From: Oceanobacter kriegii DSM 6294
GTDB lineage: Bacteria > Pseudomonadota > Gammaproteobacteria > Pseudomonadales > Oceanobacteraceae
Length of the DNA: 50,971 nucleotides
Reading direction: 5' to 3'
NCBI RefSeq assembly: GCF_000422845.1
Contig: NZ_AUGV01000023.1
Span: forward strand, 1-50,971
Part shown: positions 44,504 through 50,971 of the stretch, one piece after another
How the letters are laid out: each line of letters begins with the position of its first letter
Numbering within the stretch: the stretch's first letter is position 1
Program-made: the position numbers and the translations under genes
Notes under the pieces: generated by a model
The model's input: only the letters and a program-made list of their open reading frames with translations
What the model was told of the DNA's origin: nothing
The model's database searches: none

Positions 44504-45097
44504 ATGCGCACCTACATTCTTTCCTTCTTCACCTTACTGACCACCGCCCTGCTTGCTGGCTGCGGTGCCATTGCGCCACTGAATAGCACCGACGTCGGCT
44601 CTGGCAGCGTCAGCGTGACCGTGCCATCAACACTGGTCGTGGTATCGGTAAACGGCAAATCCGTGGACGCACCCAACCTGTATGAAGGCAACTACACCCT
44701 GCACATGGCCGAAGGCAGTCAGCGCATCATTGTCCGATACGAAGCCAACTGGAATAGCCAGGGCGAATCCGGCTTTATCATTGAATGGCCACCGGTTGCC
44801 ATCGACTACGACTTCAAAAGCAACGGAACCTACAGCCTCAACCACCCGGTTGTGAACGATCAGGAAACCGCTCAGGCGTTGAGTGCATCTTCACCCATTT
44901 GGCTACAGACAGACGCGGAGAAAGTAGAAGGCAAGGCAGTGGTCGAAAAACATGAAGCCATCAGCTACGTCATCAGCAGCGAAGCCCCGGAGCAGGTAAC
45001 CCGACTCGACCAGCTGAAAGATTTGTGGGAAAGCAGCAGCGCCAAAGATCAGGCTGACTTCTTGCAATGGGTTAAAACGAACACATCCGGACAGTAA
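44504..45097 (+). CDS. DUF2057 lipoprotein, CsgI/YccT-like
   Basis: 197 residues. The start MRTYILSFFTLLTTALLAGC gives a lipoprotein signal with lipobox LLAGC. The mature part VPSTLVVVSVNGKSV, LYEGNYTLHMAEGSQRIIVRYEANW and GTYSLNHPVVNDQETAQALS matches the DUF2057 (YccT) pattern. E. coli YccT (CsgI) is a periplasmic inhibitor of curli assembly; that role here is inference, as no curli genes are in view. GGAGTC precedes the ATG. A longer in-frame start at 44426 is rejected because it would bury the signal peptide. Confidence 0.85.
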   Translation: MRTYILSFFTLLTTALLAGCGAIAPLNSTDVGSGSVSVTVPSTLVVVSVNGKSVDAPNLYEGNYTLHMAEGSQRIIVRYEANWNSQGESGFIIEWPPVAIDYDFKSNGTYSLNHPVVNDQETAQALSASSPIWLQTDAEKVEGKAVVEKHEAISYVISSEAPEQVTRLDQLKDLWESSSAKDQADFLQWVKTNTSGQ

Positions 45098-45223
45098 TAG
45101 CCAAAAGACAGATTCTGGCGGGCTCAGACGATGTTCACCTGAGCCCGTCTATCAAATCACCTACCCATTAAGCCGTACGTCCATCAAGACATCTGCCCGG
45201 CCAAATTTCCTGGCCCTCCCCCG

Positions 45224-46654
45224 CTAAACCAGCTGCATCCACTGCTGCCACTGGGATTTGGCATCGCTCAGCTCACCAGAACCGCCATACACCACGCTGC
45301 TGCTTTGCTGTACCACTGGCTCAGGCGCTGGCATTTTGCTGCTGGCTTCCGCCATCAGACTGATCACATTCGCCGTTTTGTTATCACTACTGCCGTACTC
45401 TGGCACCAAAGAATCAGACGACAAGCTGCCTGCTTGTTCTTTCAGCATCTGCTCCAGCAAGTCGGCACCCGGATTAATCGAATGGCTTTCTGTAGCGTGC
45501 GTGTCTGGCTCGACCTCTTCTTCAGGAAGCTCTGGCTCCGGCGCTTCCCGATGCAACCAGCGGGCAATATCGGTTGCCAGCCAGTGCTGCCACTGGGTTT
45601 TAATGCCCACGTCCGGGGTATGCGGGCGGGTAATTTGCTGCCAAACCACATGCAGGCGATGAGCCAGTACCTCGGCGTCGACCGTGGGTGGATATCGACA
45701 CACATCCGGGTACTGCTCGCGGTAGCACAAATCATCTGGTACCAATGGGAAGCACCCCATCGCTGAGGCCTCCAACATGGCGATGCCCTGAAACTCGTGA
45801 ATGGCGGTGCTCACCACCACATCGGCACGCTTGAGCCAAAGCCAATAATCCTGGCGGGACACTTTTCCATCCACCAATACCTGATCGGCAAAGTGCTCAC
45901 GAATGGCCAACAAGGCGGGCGGTGTTTTTTCCGGCCTTGCACCCAACAGCGCCAACCGAAAATCCACGCCCCGCTGCTTCAATGCCTTCAGCATCGCCAG
46001 AAACCGTTCCGGGGCCTTGTCGTATTCCCAGCGGTGGTTCCAAAGGATCAGCGGCCCAGAGAAATCTTTCGTCGCCCGCCAGTCCTCCACCGCCACATCG
46101 AGTTGATCTTCAAGCTCAGGCTCTGGCATGGAAACCGGCACCGGTAACCAGCGCGACTTGTAGTCAATGTCTTCAACCACGCCCTCTGGTACGCAGTCAG
46201 GCAGCTTTTTCAGCAGCGCCGAAACACCGTCCAGAAACGACTGGCGATTAAACTCCGAGTTAAACAGCACCTCATCCGCCGCCAGCGCGGCATACAACTG
46301 CACCATTTGCGGGTCGATAGACGCATGCTGGCCTTCCCCCACCGGGTAAGCGAACTGGTTTTCGTGGAAATAACACGACACCGGAATACCCGCCAGGCCG
46401 GGCACCAGGCCCTTCAGCGTTGCCACATCCACCATGCTGGTGGCCAACACATGATCCGGCGTCCACTCCGCCAGCAACTCATCCAACTGCGACATCCACG
46501 ACAACGGATTACCACGAATGCGCCAGCGAAAATAACGACCGGGCAATTCCAATACCCGCCAGTCGGCGTCCAGATGGGTGGTCAGCCAGTCGGCCCAGTA
46601 AGCATGGCTATCGGAGCGATACGCCGACAGCAAAAGAATTCGGGGTTTGATCAC
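45224..46654 (-). CDS. tRNA-queuosine alpha-mannosyltransferase-like protein (DUF3524, QTMAN/GTDC1 family)
   Basis: 476 residues with a GTG start. The N-terminal DUF3524 signature is present: ILLLSAYRSDSHAYW, LPGRYFRWRIRGNPLSW, ATSMVDVATLKGLVP and CYFHENQFAYPV. A GT-B C-terminal half follows, with ILWNHRWEYDKAPERFL, ALLGARPE and TAIHEFQGIAMLEASAMGC as donor-site motif. The vertebrate member QTMAN (GTDC1) mannosylates queuosine in tRNA-Asp. The roughly 100-residue Pro/Glu/Ser-rich C-terminal tail is extra and looks disordered. Bacterial activity is inferred from homology and is not established for this protein. Confidence 0.85.
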   Translation of the reverse strand: MIKPRILLLSAYRSDSHAYWADWLTTHLDADWRVLELPGRYFRWRIRGNPLSWMSQLDELLAEWTPDHVLATSMVDVATLKGLVPGLAGIPVSCYFHENQFAYPVGEGQHASIDPQMVQLYAALAADEVLFNSEFNRQSFLDGVSALLKKLPDCVPEGVVEDIDYKSRWLPVPVSMPEPELEDQLDVAVEDWRATKDFSGPLILWNHRWEYDKAPERFLAMLKALKQRGVDFRLALLGARPEKTPPALLAIREHFADQVLVDGKVSRQDYWLWLKRADVVVSTAIHEFQGIAMLEASAMGCFPLVPDDLCYREQYPDVCRYPPTVDAEVLAHRLHVVWQQITRPHTPDVGIKTQWQHWLATDIARWLHREAPEPELPEEEVEPDTHATESHSINPGADLLEQMLKEQAGSLSSDSLVPEYGSSDNKTANVISLMAEASSKMPAPEPVVQQSSSVVYGGSGELSDAKSQWQQWMQLV

Positions 46655-46676
46655 GGCAACACCATGTAAATGTGAC

Positions 46677-47204
46677 TCAAGGGTTTTGGGACAAGCCCGC
46701 CATCTCTGAAGTATAGCCTTTCAGCTCATTCGTGAGCTTTTCAATCCGCTGCTGATACTTCTGGGTTTCCTTGTCGATCTGCTGCTGAACCACAGCACGG
46801 CGGTTGGCCGCGTTATTCCCGGCAATGCCCTGCAAGGTTTCCTTCATGGAAGCGATTCGGTTATCGCGGTCGGCTTCCAGCGATTCGAGCTTTTGTTGGG
46901 TGCGGTTGATATTGCGCTTCAGCTCCAGCCGACGGTTGTTATCACGCATTGCCTGGTAACTGGCATTGTCCGTACTGATTTCCCGATTGGCCTTGCCACT
47001 GCCTGAAGTTAGGCCAATTCCCTGTTTGTCAGACTGATAGCTGTGCTTCTTCTCATTCTGATCCGCCGGGCACGGCGACTGGGAAAACAACTTCCCTCCA
47101 TTGGCATCCACGCATTCATAGTAGCTGCCTGCCAACGCATCCAACGACAGCAAACAGCCAACCACACACACCCAACTTGCTTTACGCATTACCCTGAATC
47201 TCAT
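46677..47204 (-). CDS. DUF4124-domain periplasmic protein
   Basis: 175 residues. The signal peptide ends near LLSLDALA. The short DUF4124 motif YYECVDANGGKLFSQSPCP follows, with a Cys pair. Residues 85-165 are highly charged coiled coil (KRNINRTQQKLESLEADRD; QQIDKETQKYQQRIEKLTNE). The function of DUF4124 proteins is not known. Met6 (47189) is an alternative start giving a shorter signal peptide. It lies 22 bp upstream of the QTMAN-like gene, so the two are likely co-transcribed. Confidence 0.82.
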   Translation of the reverse strand: MRFRVMRKASWVCVVGCLLSLDALAGSYYECVDANGGKLFSQSPCPADQNEKKHSYQSDKQGIGLTSGSGKANREISTDNASYQAMRDNNRRLELKRNINRTQQKLESLEADRDNRIASMKETLQGIAGNNAANRRAVVQQQIDKETQKYQQRIEKLTNELKGYTSEMAGLSQNP

Positions 47205-47421
47205 CCGTCCAACTCACTGAAACACTGCCTTGATACATGGCCTTGAAACTTGGCCCTTATAAATGGCCTTCACACACAGCACTGGCCACCCGTCCGGATG
47301 ATAATCACAGGGCGATGACTCACAAAGGCGCTTCGGGTAAAATCTTGCGCCTTTTATCCGGAACCGCAACCGTCCGGACAGCCAACACAGCACCCGGCCA
47401 TGTACTGGGTAGAGAGAGATC

Positions 47422-48834
47422 ATGACAGACCAAACCGAACTTCCGACATCCACCACCACAGAACCAGGCCAGTCCAGTGGCAAAGTCGGGTTCGTGAGCC
47501 TGGGTTGTCCGAAAGCGCTTGTGGACTCAGAACGCATCCTCACCCAGCTGCGCATGGACAAGTACGACGTCGTCAACAGCTACAACGATGCTGACGTGGT
47601 CGTGGTAAACACCTGTGGTTTTATCGACGACGCCAAGCAGGAATCCCTCGAAGCCATCCGCGAAGCCATGGCCGAAAACGGCAAAGTGATCGTGACTGGC
47701 TGTATGGGCAAAGGCAAAGACGCCGAAACCATCCGCGAACAGAACCCGAACATTCTGGCGATCACCGGCCCACAAGCCTACGAAGAAGTGATGACCGCCG
47801 TACACGAATGGGTGCCACCGGTTAAACAGGAACACGACCCGTTCACCGATCTGGTTCCGGCCCAAGGCGTGAAACTGACTCCGCGTCATTACTCCTACCT
47901 GAAGATTTCCGAAGGCTGTAACCACAGCTGCACCTTCTGCATCATCCCGGCGATGCGCGGCAAACACGTTTCACGCCCGGTAGGCGACGTACTGACCGAA
48001 GCCAAACGTCTGGTAGAAGCTGGCACCCGCGAGATTCTGGTGATCTCCCAGGACACCTCCGCCTACGGCGTCGACCGCAAATACCGTACCGACTTCTGGG
48101 ACGGCAAGCCGGTCAAAACCAAGCTGTACGACCTGTGTAACGAACTGGGCAACATGGGTGCCTGGGTGCGCCTGCACTATGTCTACCCATACCCAAGCGT
48201 TGACGACGTACTGCCACTGATGGCCGAAGGCAAAATCCTGCCGTACCTGGATATCCCGTTCCAGCACGCCAGCCCACGCATTCTGAAGCTGATGAAGCGT
48301 CCGGCCCACGCCGAAAATACCCTGGAACGCATCAAAAAATGGCGCGAGGTGGTGCCAGAAATCGTCATCCGCTCCACCTTCGTGGTTGGCTTCCCGGGTG
48401 AAACCGAAGAAGATTTCCAGATCCTGCTCGACTGGCTGGAAGAAGCTGAACTCGACCGCGTTGGCTGCTTCAAATACAGCCCGGTAGACGGCGCCAAAGC
48501 CAACGAACTGCCAGACCACGTGCCGGAAGACATCCAGCAAGAACGCTACGACCGCTTTATGCAAACCCAGCAAGCCATCAGCACCCGTAAACTGGCTCGC
48601 AAGGTTGGCAAAGTAATGCCTGTCATCATCGACGAAATTGACGACGAAGGCGCCATCGGTCGTACCTGGGGCGACGCCCCGAACATCGACGGCATGGTGT
48701 ACCTGAACGACTTCCACGAATGCGAACCGGGCGACATCATCGACGTGGAAATTGAACACGCCGACGAATACGACCTGTGGGGCTCCCCGGTCATGCACGC
48801 CACCCGCTTTGAAGACGACGGCGACGAAGAATAA
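47422..48834 (+). CDS. rimO: Ribosomal protein uS12 methylthiotransferase RimO
   Basis: 470 residues. It is a radical SAM methylthiotransferase that modifies Asp88 of ribosomal protein S12. The N-terminal UPF0004 domain has cluster cysteines C29 (SLGCPKA), C65 (NTCGF) and C94 (TGCMG). The radical SAM motif CxxxCxxC is at C166/C170/C173 (GCNHSCTFC). The C-terminal TRAM domain ends near 455. The N-terminus has about 20 extra Thr/Ser/Pro residues before [24 protein letters not shown] precedes the ATG. Confidence 0.97.
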   Translation: MTDQTELPTSTTTEPGQSSGKVGFVSLGCPKALVDSERILTQLRMDKYDVVNSYNDADVVVVNTCGFIDDAKQESLEAIREAMAENGKVIVTGCMGKGKDAETIREQNPNILAITGPQAYEEVMTAVHEWVPPVKQEHDPFTDLVPAQGVKLTPRHYSYLKISEGCNHSCTFCIIPAMRGKHVSRPVGDVLTEAKRLVEAGTREILVISQDTSAYGVDRKYRTDFWDGKPVKTKLYDLCNELGNMGAWVRLHYVYPYPSVDDVLPLMAEGKILPYLDIPFQHASPRILKLMKRPAHAENTLERIKKWREVVPEIVIRSTFVVGFPGETEEDFQILLDWLEEAELDRVGCFKYSPVDGAKANELPDHVPEDIQQERYDRFMQTQQAISTRKLARKVGKVMPVIIDEIDDEGAIGRTWGDAPNIDGMVYLNDFHECEPGDIIDVEIEHADEYDLWGSPVMHATRFEDDGDEE

Positions 48835-48861
48835 GCCGTTCCATTCAAGCGAAAAACAGAA

Positions 48862-48891
48862 TCAGCGGGCAACACAGCCCGCTGATTTTTT
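48862..48891 (+). terminator. Intrinsic terminator of rimO
   Basis: TCAGCGGGC / GCCCGCTGA stem followed by TTTTTT. Confidence 0.9.
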
Positions 48892-48915
48892 ATGGGAACC
48901 AACCCAACTAACAAT

Positions 48916-49257
48916 ATGAAAAAAGCCGACAAGAAAACCCATAGGAAAACCGAGCAGGCCATCATCAAAGCCCTCACCGACGTCTGCGACATCGCCCAAA
49001 TCGAATCCGAAGGCTTCAAATGGCTGACCCATACCGTCAACTACAACAACCTCCCCGCCTCACTCATCGTGCTCTGCGTCTACAACACCAACCTCGACCT
49101 CGCACTGGCCGACAAAGACCACATCCACACCCTGATCAAACAGCACCTGGACGCCATCGGTATCCAACTGAAAGACATACAAAAACACGTACGTTTTGAC
49201 ACCGAAGAAGCCTGCAAAGCCAGTCATGGTGGAAAATGGGGTGAGCGGTTGCATTGA
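48916..49257 (+). CDS. Small conserved hypothetical protein (often mislabelled Fis-family regulator)
   Basis: 113 residues from the ATG at 48916. Segments EGFKWLTHTVNYNNLPASLIVLCVYNT-like (near 40-65), LKDIQKHVRFDTEEAC and HGGKWGERL resemble a short gammaproteobacterial family sometimes labelled Fis family transcriptional regulator. I see no Fis-type helix-turn-helix, so that label is unsupported. An ATG at 48892 would put the start in the rimO terminator tail and is less likely. Function unknown. Confidence 0.7.
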   Translation: MKKADKKTHRKTEQAIIKALTDVCDIAQIESEGFKWLTHTVNYNNLPASLIVLCVYNTNLDLALADKDHIHTLIKQHLDAIGIQLKDIQKHVRFDTEEACKASHGGKWGERLH

Positions 49258-49673
49258 GGCGAAACATAATCCCGACAACGCCAATTCCCCATAGAACTCA
49301 GCGGCACCGGATTACTTGCTCCAGGAGCCCCGAGCAATGCAGCCCCAAAACTGTACAAGCAACCAGTGTATTGACCAACCACAAAGCAGGCGTGCGCGTT
49401 TTCTCCAACAGCTTGCTCACTTTCTCCTGCACTGCTAACGTAACTCCCTGTTACCAAAGGCCTTCTGCCGACGGTTTACAAGTTAATGCGCATACCGAGG
49501 CGAGTTAATGCGCATGCGCGCTTTGCCGGACAATCAGTTTCACAAAAATGGATTTTTTGTTTATGCCTCAATCAGTTAGAAAGTTCCTCACCCAGAAACC
49601 GCGCATGCGCACTAATAAACTGTTATGTTACTAAATTTAAGTTATCAGCAAATATAATGACGCAGGATGTTGA
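49258..49673. other. Intergenic region at the accessory boundary
   Basis: 416 bp without a supported gene. The right half holds the inverted-repeat element at 49505-49615 and two direct copies of gttaatgcgcat (49482-49493 and 49504-49515). Base composition shifts from moderate GC to AT-rich across this stretch. Confidence 0.6.
49505..49615. repeat. Small inverted-repeat element (possible MITE)
   Basis: Arms ttaatgcgcatgcgcg (49505-49520) and cgcgcatgcgcactaa (49600-49615) pair with one mismatch and enclose about 79 AT-rich bases with no coding frame. Each arm contains the palindrome GCGCATGCGC. It ends 58 bp before the HEPN gene start. Confidence 0.55.
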
Positions 49674-50609
49674 ATGCCAATAATTGAACTCTACTCGACA
49701 AGAAATAAAAATATCTATCCTGATACATATCAATATGATTTTCCTTCTCGAACATTGCGCGTACAACTTGCGAAGATCATCGGTGATGCTATTGGAGAGA
49801 TCGACGAGGTCCGGCGTGGCTTGGATAAATATGGTACATGTTCATACTTTCTTTTTCGAAAGGCTCATGAACTTATTTCAAAAGAATATGGAGAAGAAAC
49901 TCTAAATGGTTATCGTTTAGGAAGCTATAACTGGGCTAAAGAACTAATTCTTAGTGAAAATAGAGTTGAAAGGTTCTTAGATGCATTAGAATTATTCTGT
50001 ACTTTGATATCCAAAGATGTTGAACGTGATTACTATAATTTCTCAAAACAAGGCGGTGCTAAACAGAAACCAAAAGAAGCTGTCAAAGAAATCAATGAGC
50101 GAATGAAAAGAGATGGCTTTGGATATGAGTATATTGATGGAATAATTATAAAAATAGATCAAGATTTCACCCATTCAGAAGTAACTAAGCCAGCTTTGTT
50201 TTTGCTTTCTGAATTTGAAGGCGCAAGGCATGAATTCTTAAATGCTCATGAGCATTATCGGCATAATAGATATGAAGAATCTTTAAATTATTGTAATAAG
50301 TCCCTAGAAAGCTTACTGCAGCAAATTTGTAAAGAGCAAAGCTGGAATTTCAAAAAAGGCACTGTCAATGCTCTGATTCCAATTTGCATGGATAATGGGT
50401 TAATACCTACATATCTACAAACCCAACTGAGCAGCTTGCCTACACTTGTTTCTCAAGGAGTTGCTTCGATTAGAAATAATGTAAGTGGACATGGTCAAGG
50501 GGCAGAAGTTAGAGTTGTTCCTGAACACATAATTACGTATGCCTTGCATCTTACAGCAAGTAATATTGTATTTATTAGCCAGTGCTATCAAGAAATGTTG
50601 AAATCGTAA
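49674..50609 (+). CDS. AbiJ-like/HEPN-domain protein, probable abortive-infection factor
   Basis: 311 residues, predicted soluble and helical. The C-terminal 110 residues look like a HEPN/Abi C-terminal domain: a helical hairpin (RYEESLNYCNKSLESLLQQI) and, after a loop, IRNNVSGHGQG with R267 and H273 giving the Rx5H RNase motif. The N-terminal part (LRVQLAKIIGDAI; ELISKEYGEETLNGY) resembles AbiJ-type N-terminal modules. I associate the whole with the STM4504/CBY_0614 type, with moderate certainty. Base composition is much AT-richer than the window average and an IS3-type element follows 26 bp after the stop, both signs of transfer. AGGA lies 8 nt before the ATG. RNA cleavage on phage infection is inference. 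Confidence 0.75.
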   Translation: MPIIELYSTRNKNIYPDTYQYDFPSRTLRVQLAKIIGDAIGEIDEVRRGLDKYGTCSYFLFRKAHELISKEYGEETLNGYRLGSYNWAKELILSENRVERFLDALELFCTLISKDVERDYYNFSKQGGAKQKPKEAVKEINERMKRDGFGYEYIDGIIIKIDQDFTHSEVTKPALFLLSEFEGARHEFLNAHEHYRHNRYEESLNYCNKSLESLLQQICKEQSWNFKKGTVNALIPICMDNGLIPTYLQTQLSSLPTLVSQGVASIRNNVSGHGQGAEVRVVPEHIITYALHLTASNIVFISQCYQEMLKS

Positions 50610-50635
50610 AATAACAAGTAAATCCAAGTGACGCC

Positions 50636-50971
50636 TGATCTTCCCCCGTTTTACCGGACACCTTTTTAACTTCGAAAAGGTGCTCTATGCCAGCCTACAA
50701 AAACCAGAAAAAGACAAAGCAATACTCGCTCGAATTCAAACGCTCGGCAGTTGAGATGAGTCTTGAAGATGATGTTCAAGTGCAGCAAGTTGCAGAGCGT
50801 TTGGACATTCACCCGTTCATGCTGTCACGATGGCGAAAAGAATATCGGGAAGGTCAGCTAAAGCCCTCTCGGAAACCATCAAACGTAGTGAAGACGAACG
50901 TGAGCAAAGCAAAGAAAACAGCATCGAAACCCGAGGAATCCAGTGAGCTTCGCAAGCTGAAACGAGAGAAT
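50636..50971 (+). mobile_element. Left end of an IS3-family insertion sequence (runs off the window)
   Basis: The stretch starting tgatcttcccccg and continuing to ttaccggacacc has the TG-start and CGGACACC pattern of IS3-family left ends. An orfA follows at 50687. The exact boundary and any target duplication cannot be fixed because the right end is outside the window. Confidence 0.75.
50687..50971 (+). CDS. IS3-family transposase OrfA (partial)
   Basis: 95 codons are visible and the frame is open at the window end. The N-terminus KKTKQYSLEFKRSAVEMSLE and the helix-turn-helix QQVAERLDIHPFMLSRWRKEY are the typical OrfA DNA-binding module (HTH_Tnp_1 type). The Lys/Ser-rich stretch after it leads to ELRKLKREN, the start of the leucine-zipper helix that normally precedes the frameshift to OrfB. 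AGGTG lies 6 nt before the ATG. Confidence 0.93.
   Translation, partial: MPAYKNQKKTKQYSLEFKRSAVEMSLEDDVQVQQVAERLDIHPFMLSRWRKEYREGQLKPSRKPSNVVKTNVSKAKKTASKPEESSELRKLKREN

Noticed and set aside
49482-49640. Possible integron attC site
   Set aside because: The arms are long and symmetric and lack properly placed RYYYAAC and GTTRRRY core sites; no integrase is nearby.
1-50971. CRISPR arrays, prophage structural genes or rRNA genes
   Set aside because: No regularly spaced repeats, phage morphogenesis genes or rRNA-like stretches were seen anywhere in the window.

Overview
The window is chromosomal DNA of a marine-type gammaproteobacterium. An Oceanospirillales-like genome (Thalassolituus/Hahella/Marinobacter neighbourhood) is my inference. 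The basis is a zinc-less GltX, a CyaB-like adenylate cyclase, a DctPQM TRAP system with a long DctM, and paired hairpins resembling pseudomonad REP sequences. Most of the window has moderate GC. Two stretches are visibly AT-richer: the capsule gene at about 8.4-12.5 kb and a gene at 49.7-50.6 kb beside an insertion sequence.

Layout. 0-4 kb: tRNA-Ala, gltX, kpsS, then two identical tRNA-Ser(GGA) genes with a duplicated tRNA 3' end plus terminator and a degenerate tRNA copy. 4.1-8.4 kb: adenylate cyclase, queF, yadGH-type ABC exporter, a small conserved protein. 8.4-16.8 kb: a group 2 (ABC-dependent) capsule operon on the minus strand, reading kpsM-kpsT-kpsE-kpsD, a 1097-residue glycosyltransferase-like/HAD fusion, and a hexapeptide acetyltransferase. 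16.9-35.7 kb is mostly core metabolism and maintenance: msrB, alaA, pdxB, acnB, fdhD, a beta-barrel protein, a phosphodiesterase, a zincin-like protein, aspS, a UDG-family protein, ibpA, a HIT protein with a glyoxalase II-type enzyme, a FemAB-like protein, a PhyH-type dioxygenase, yqhA and a MAPEG gene. The MAPEG gene has been interrupted by a 282-bp miniature inverted-repeat element.

36-44.3 kb is a complete C4-dicarboxylate uptake locus: TRAP permeases dctM and dctQ, the two-component pair dctD and dctB, periplasmic binding protein dctP, and an outer-membrane porin. Sigma-54-type promoters sit in front of both dctQM and dctP, as expected if DctD activates them. The dctD-dctQ spacer carries a REP-like doublet and a G-rich heptamer repeat. 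44.4-49.3 kb holds a CsgI/YccT-like lipoprotein, a tRNA-queuosine mannosyltransferase-like enzyme, a DUF4124 protein, rimO and a small conserved protein. The last 1.7 kb is accessory DNA: an inverted-repeat element, an AbiJ-like protein with a HEPN motif (probable phage-defence gene), and the left end of an IS3-family element running off the window.

The main candidates for new biology are the 1097-residue capsule fusion protein, the solitary HEPN gene beside the IS element, the MITE that cut the MAPEG gene, the rtT-like tRNA-Ser repeat unit, and possible queuosine glycosylation (QTMAN-like protein in the same window as queF). All calls come from reading the sequence; no database search was run.
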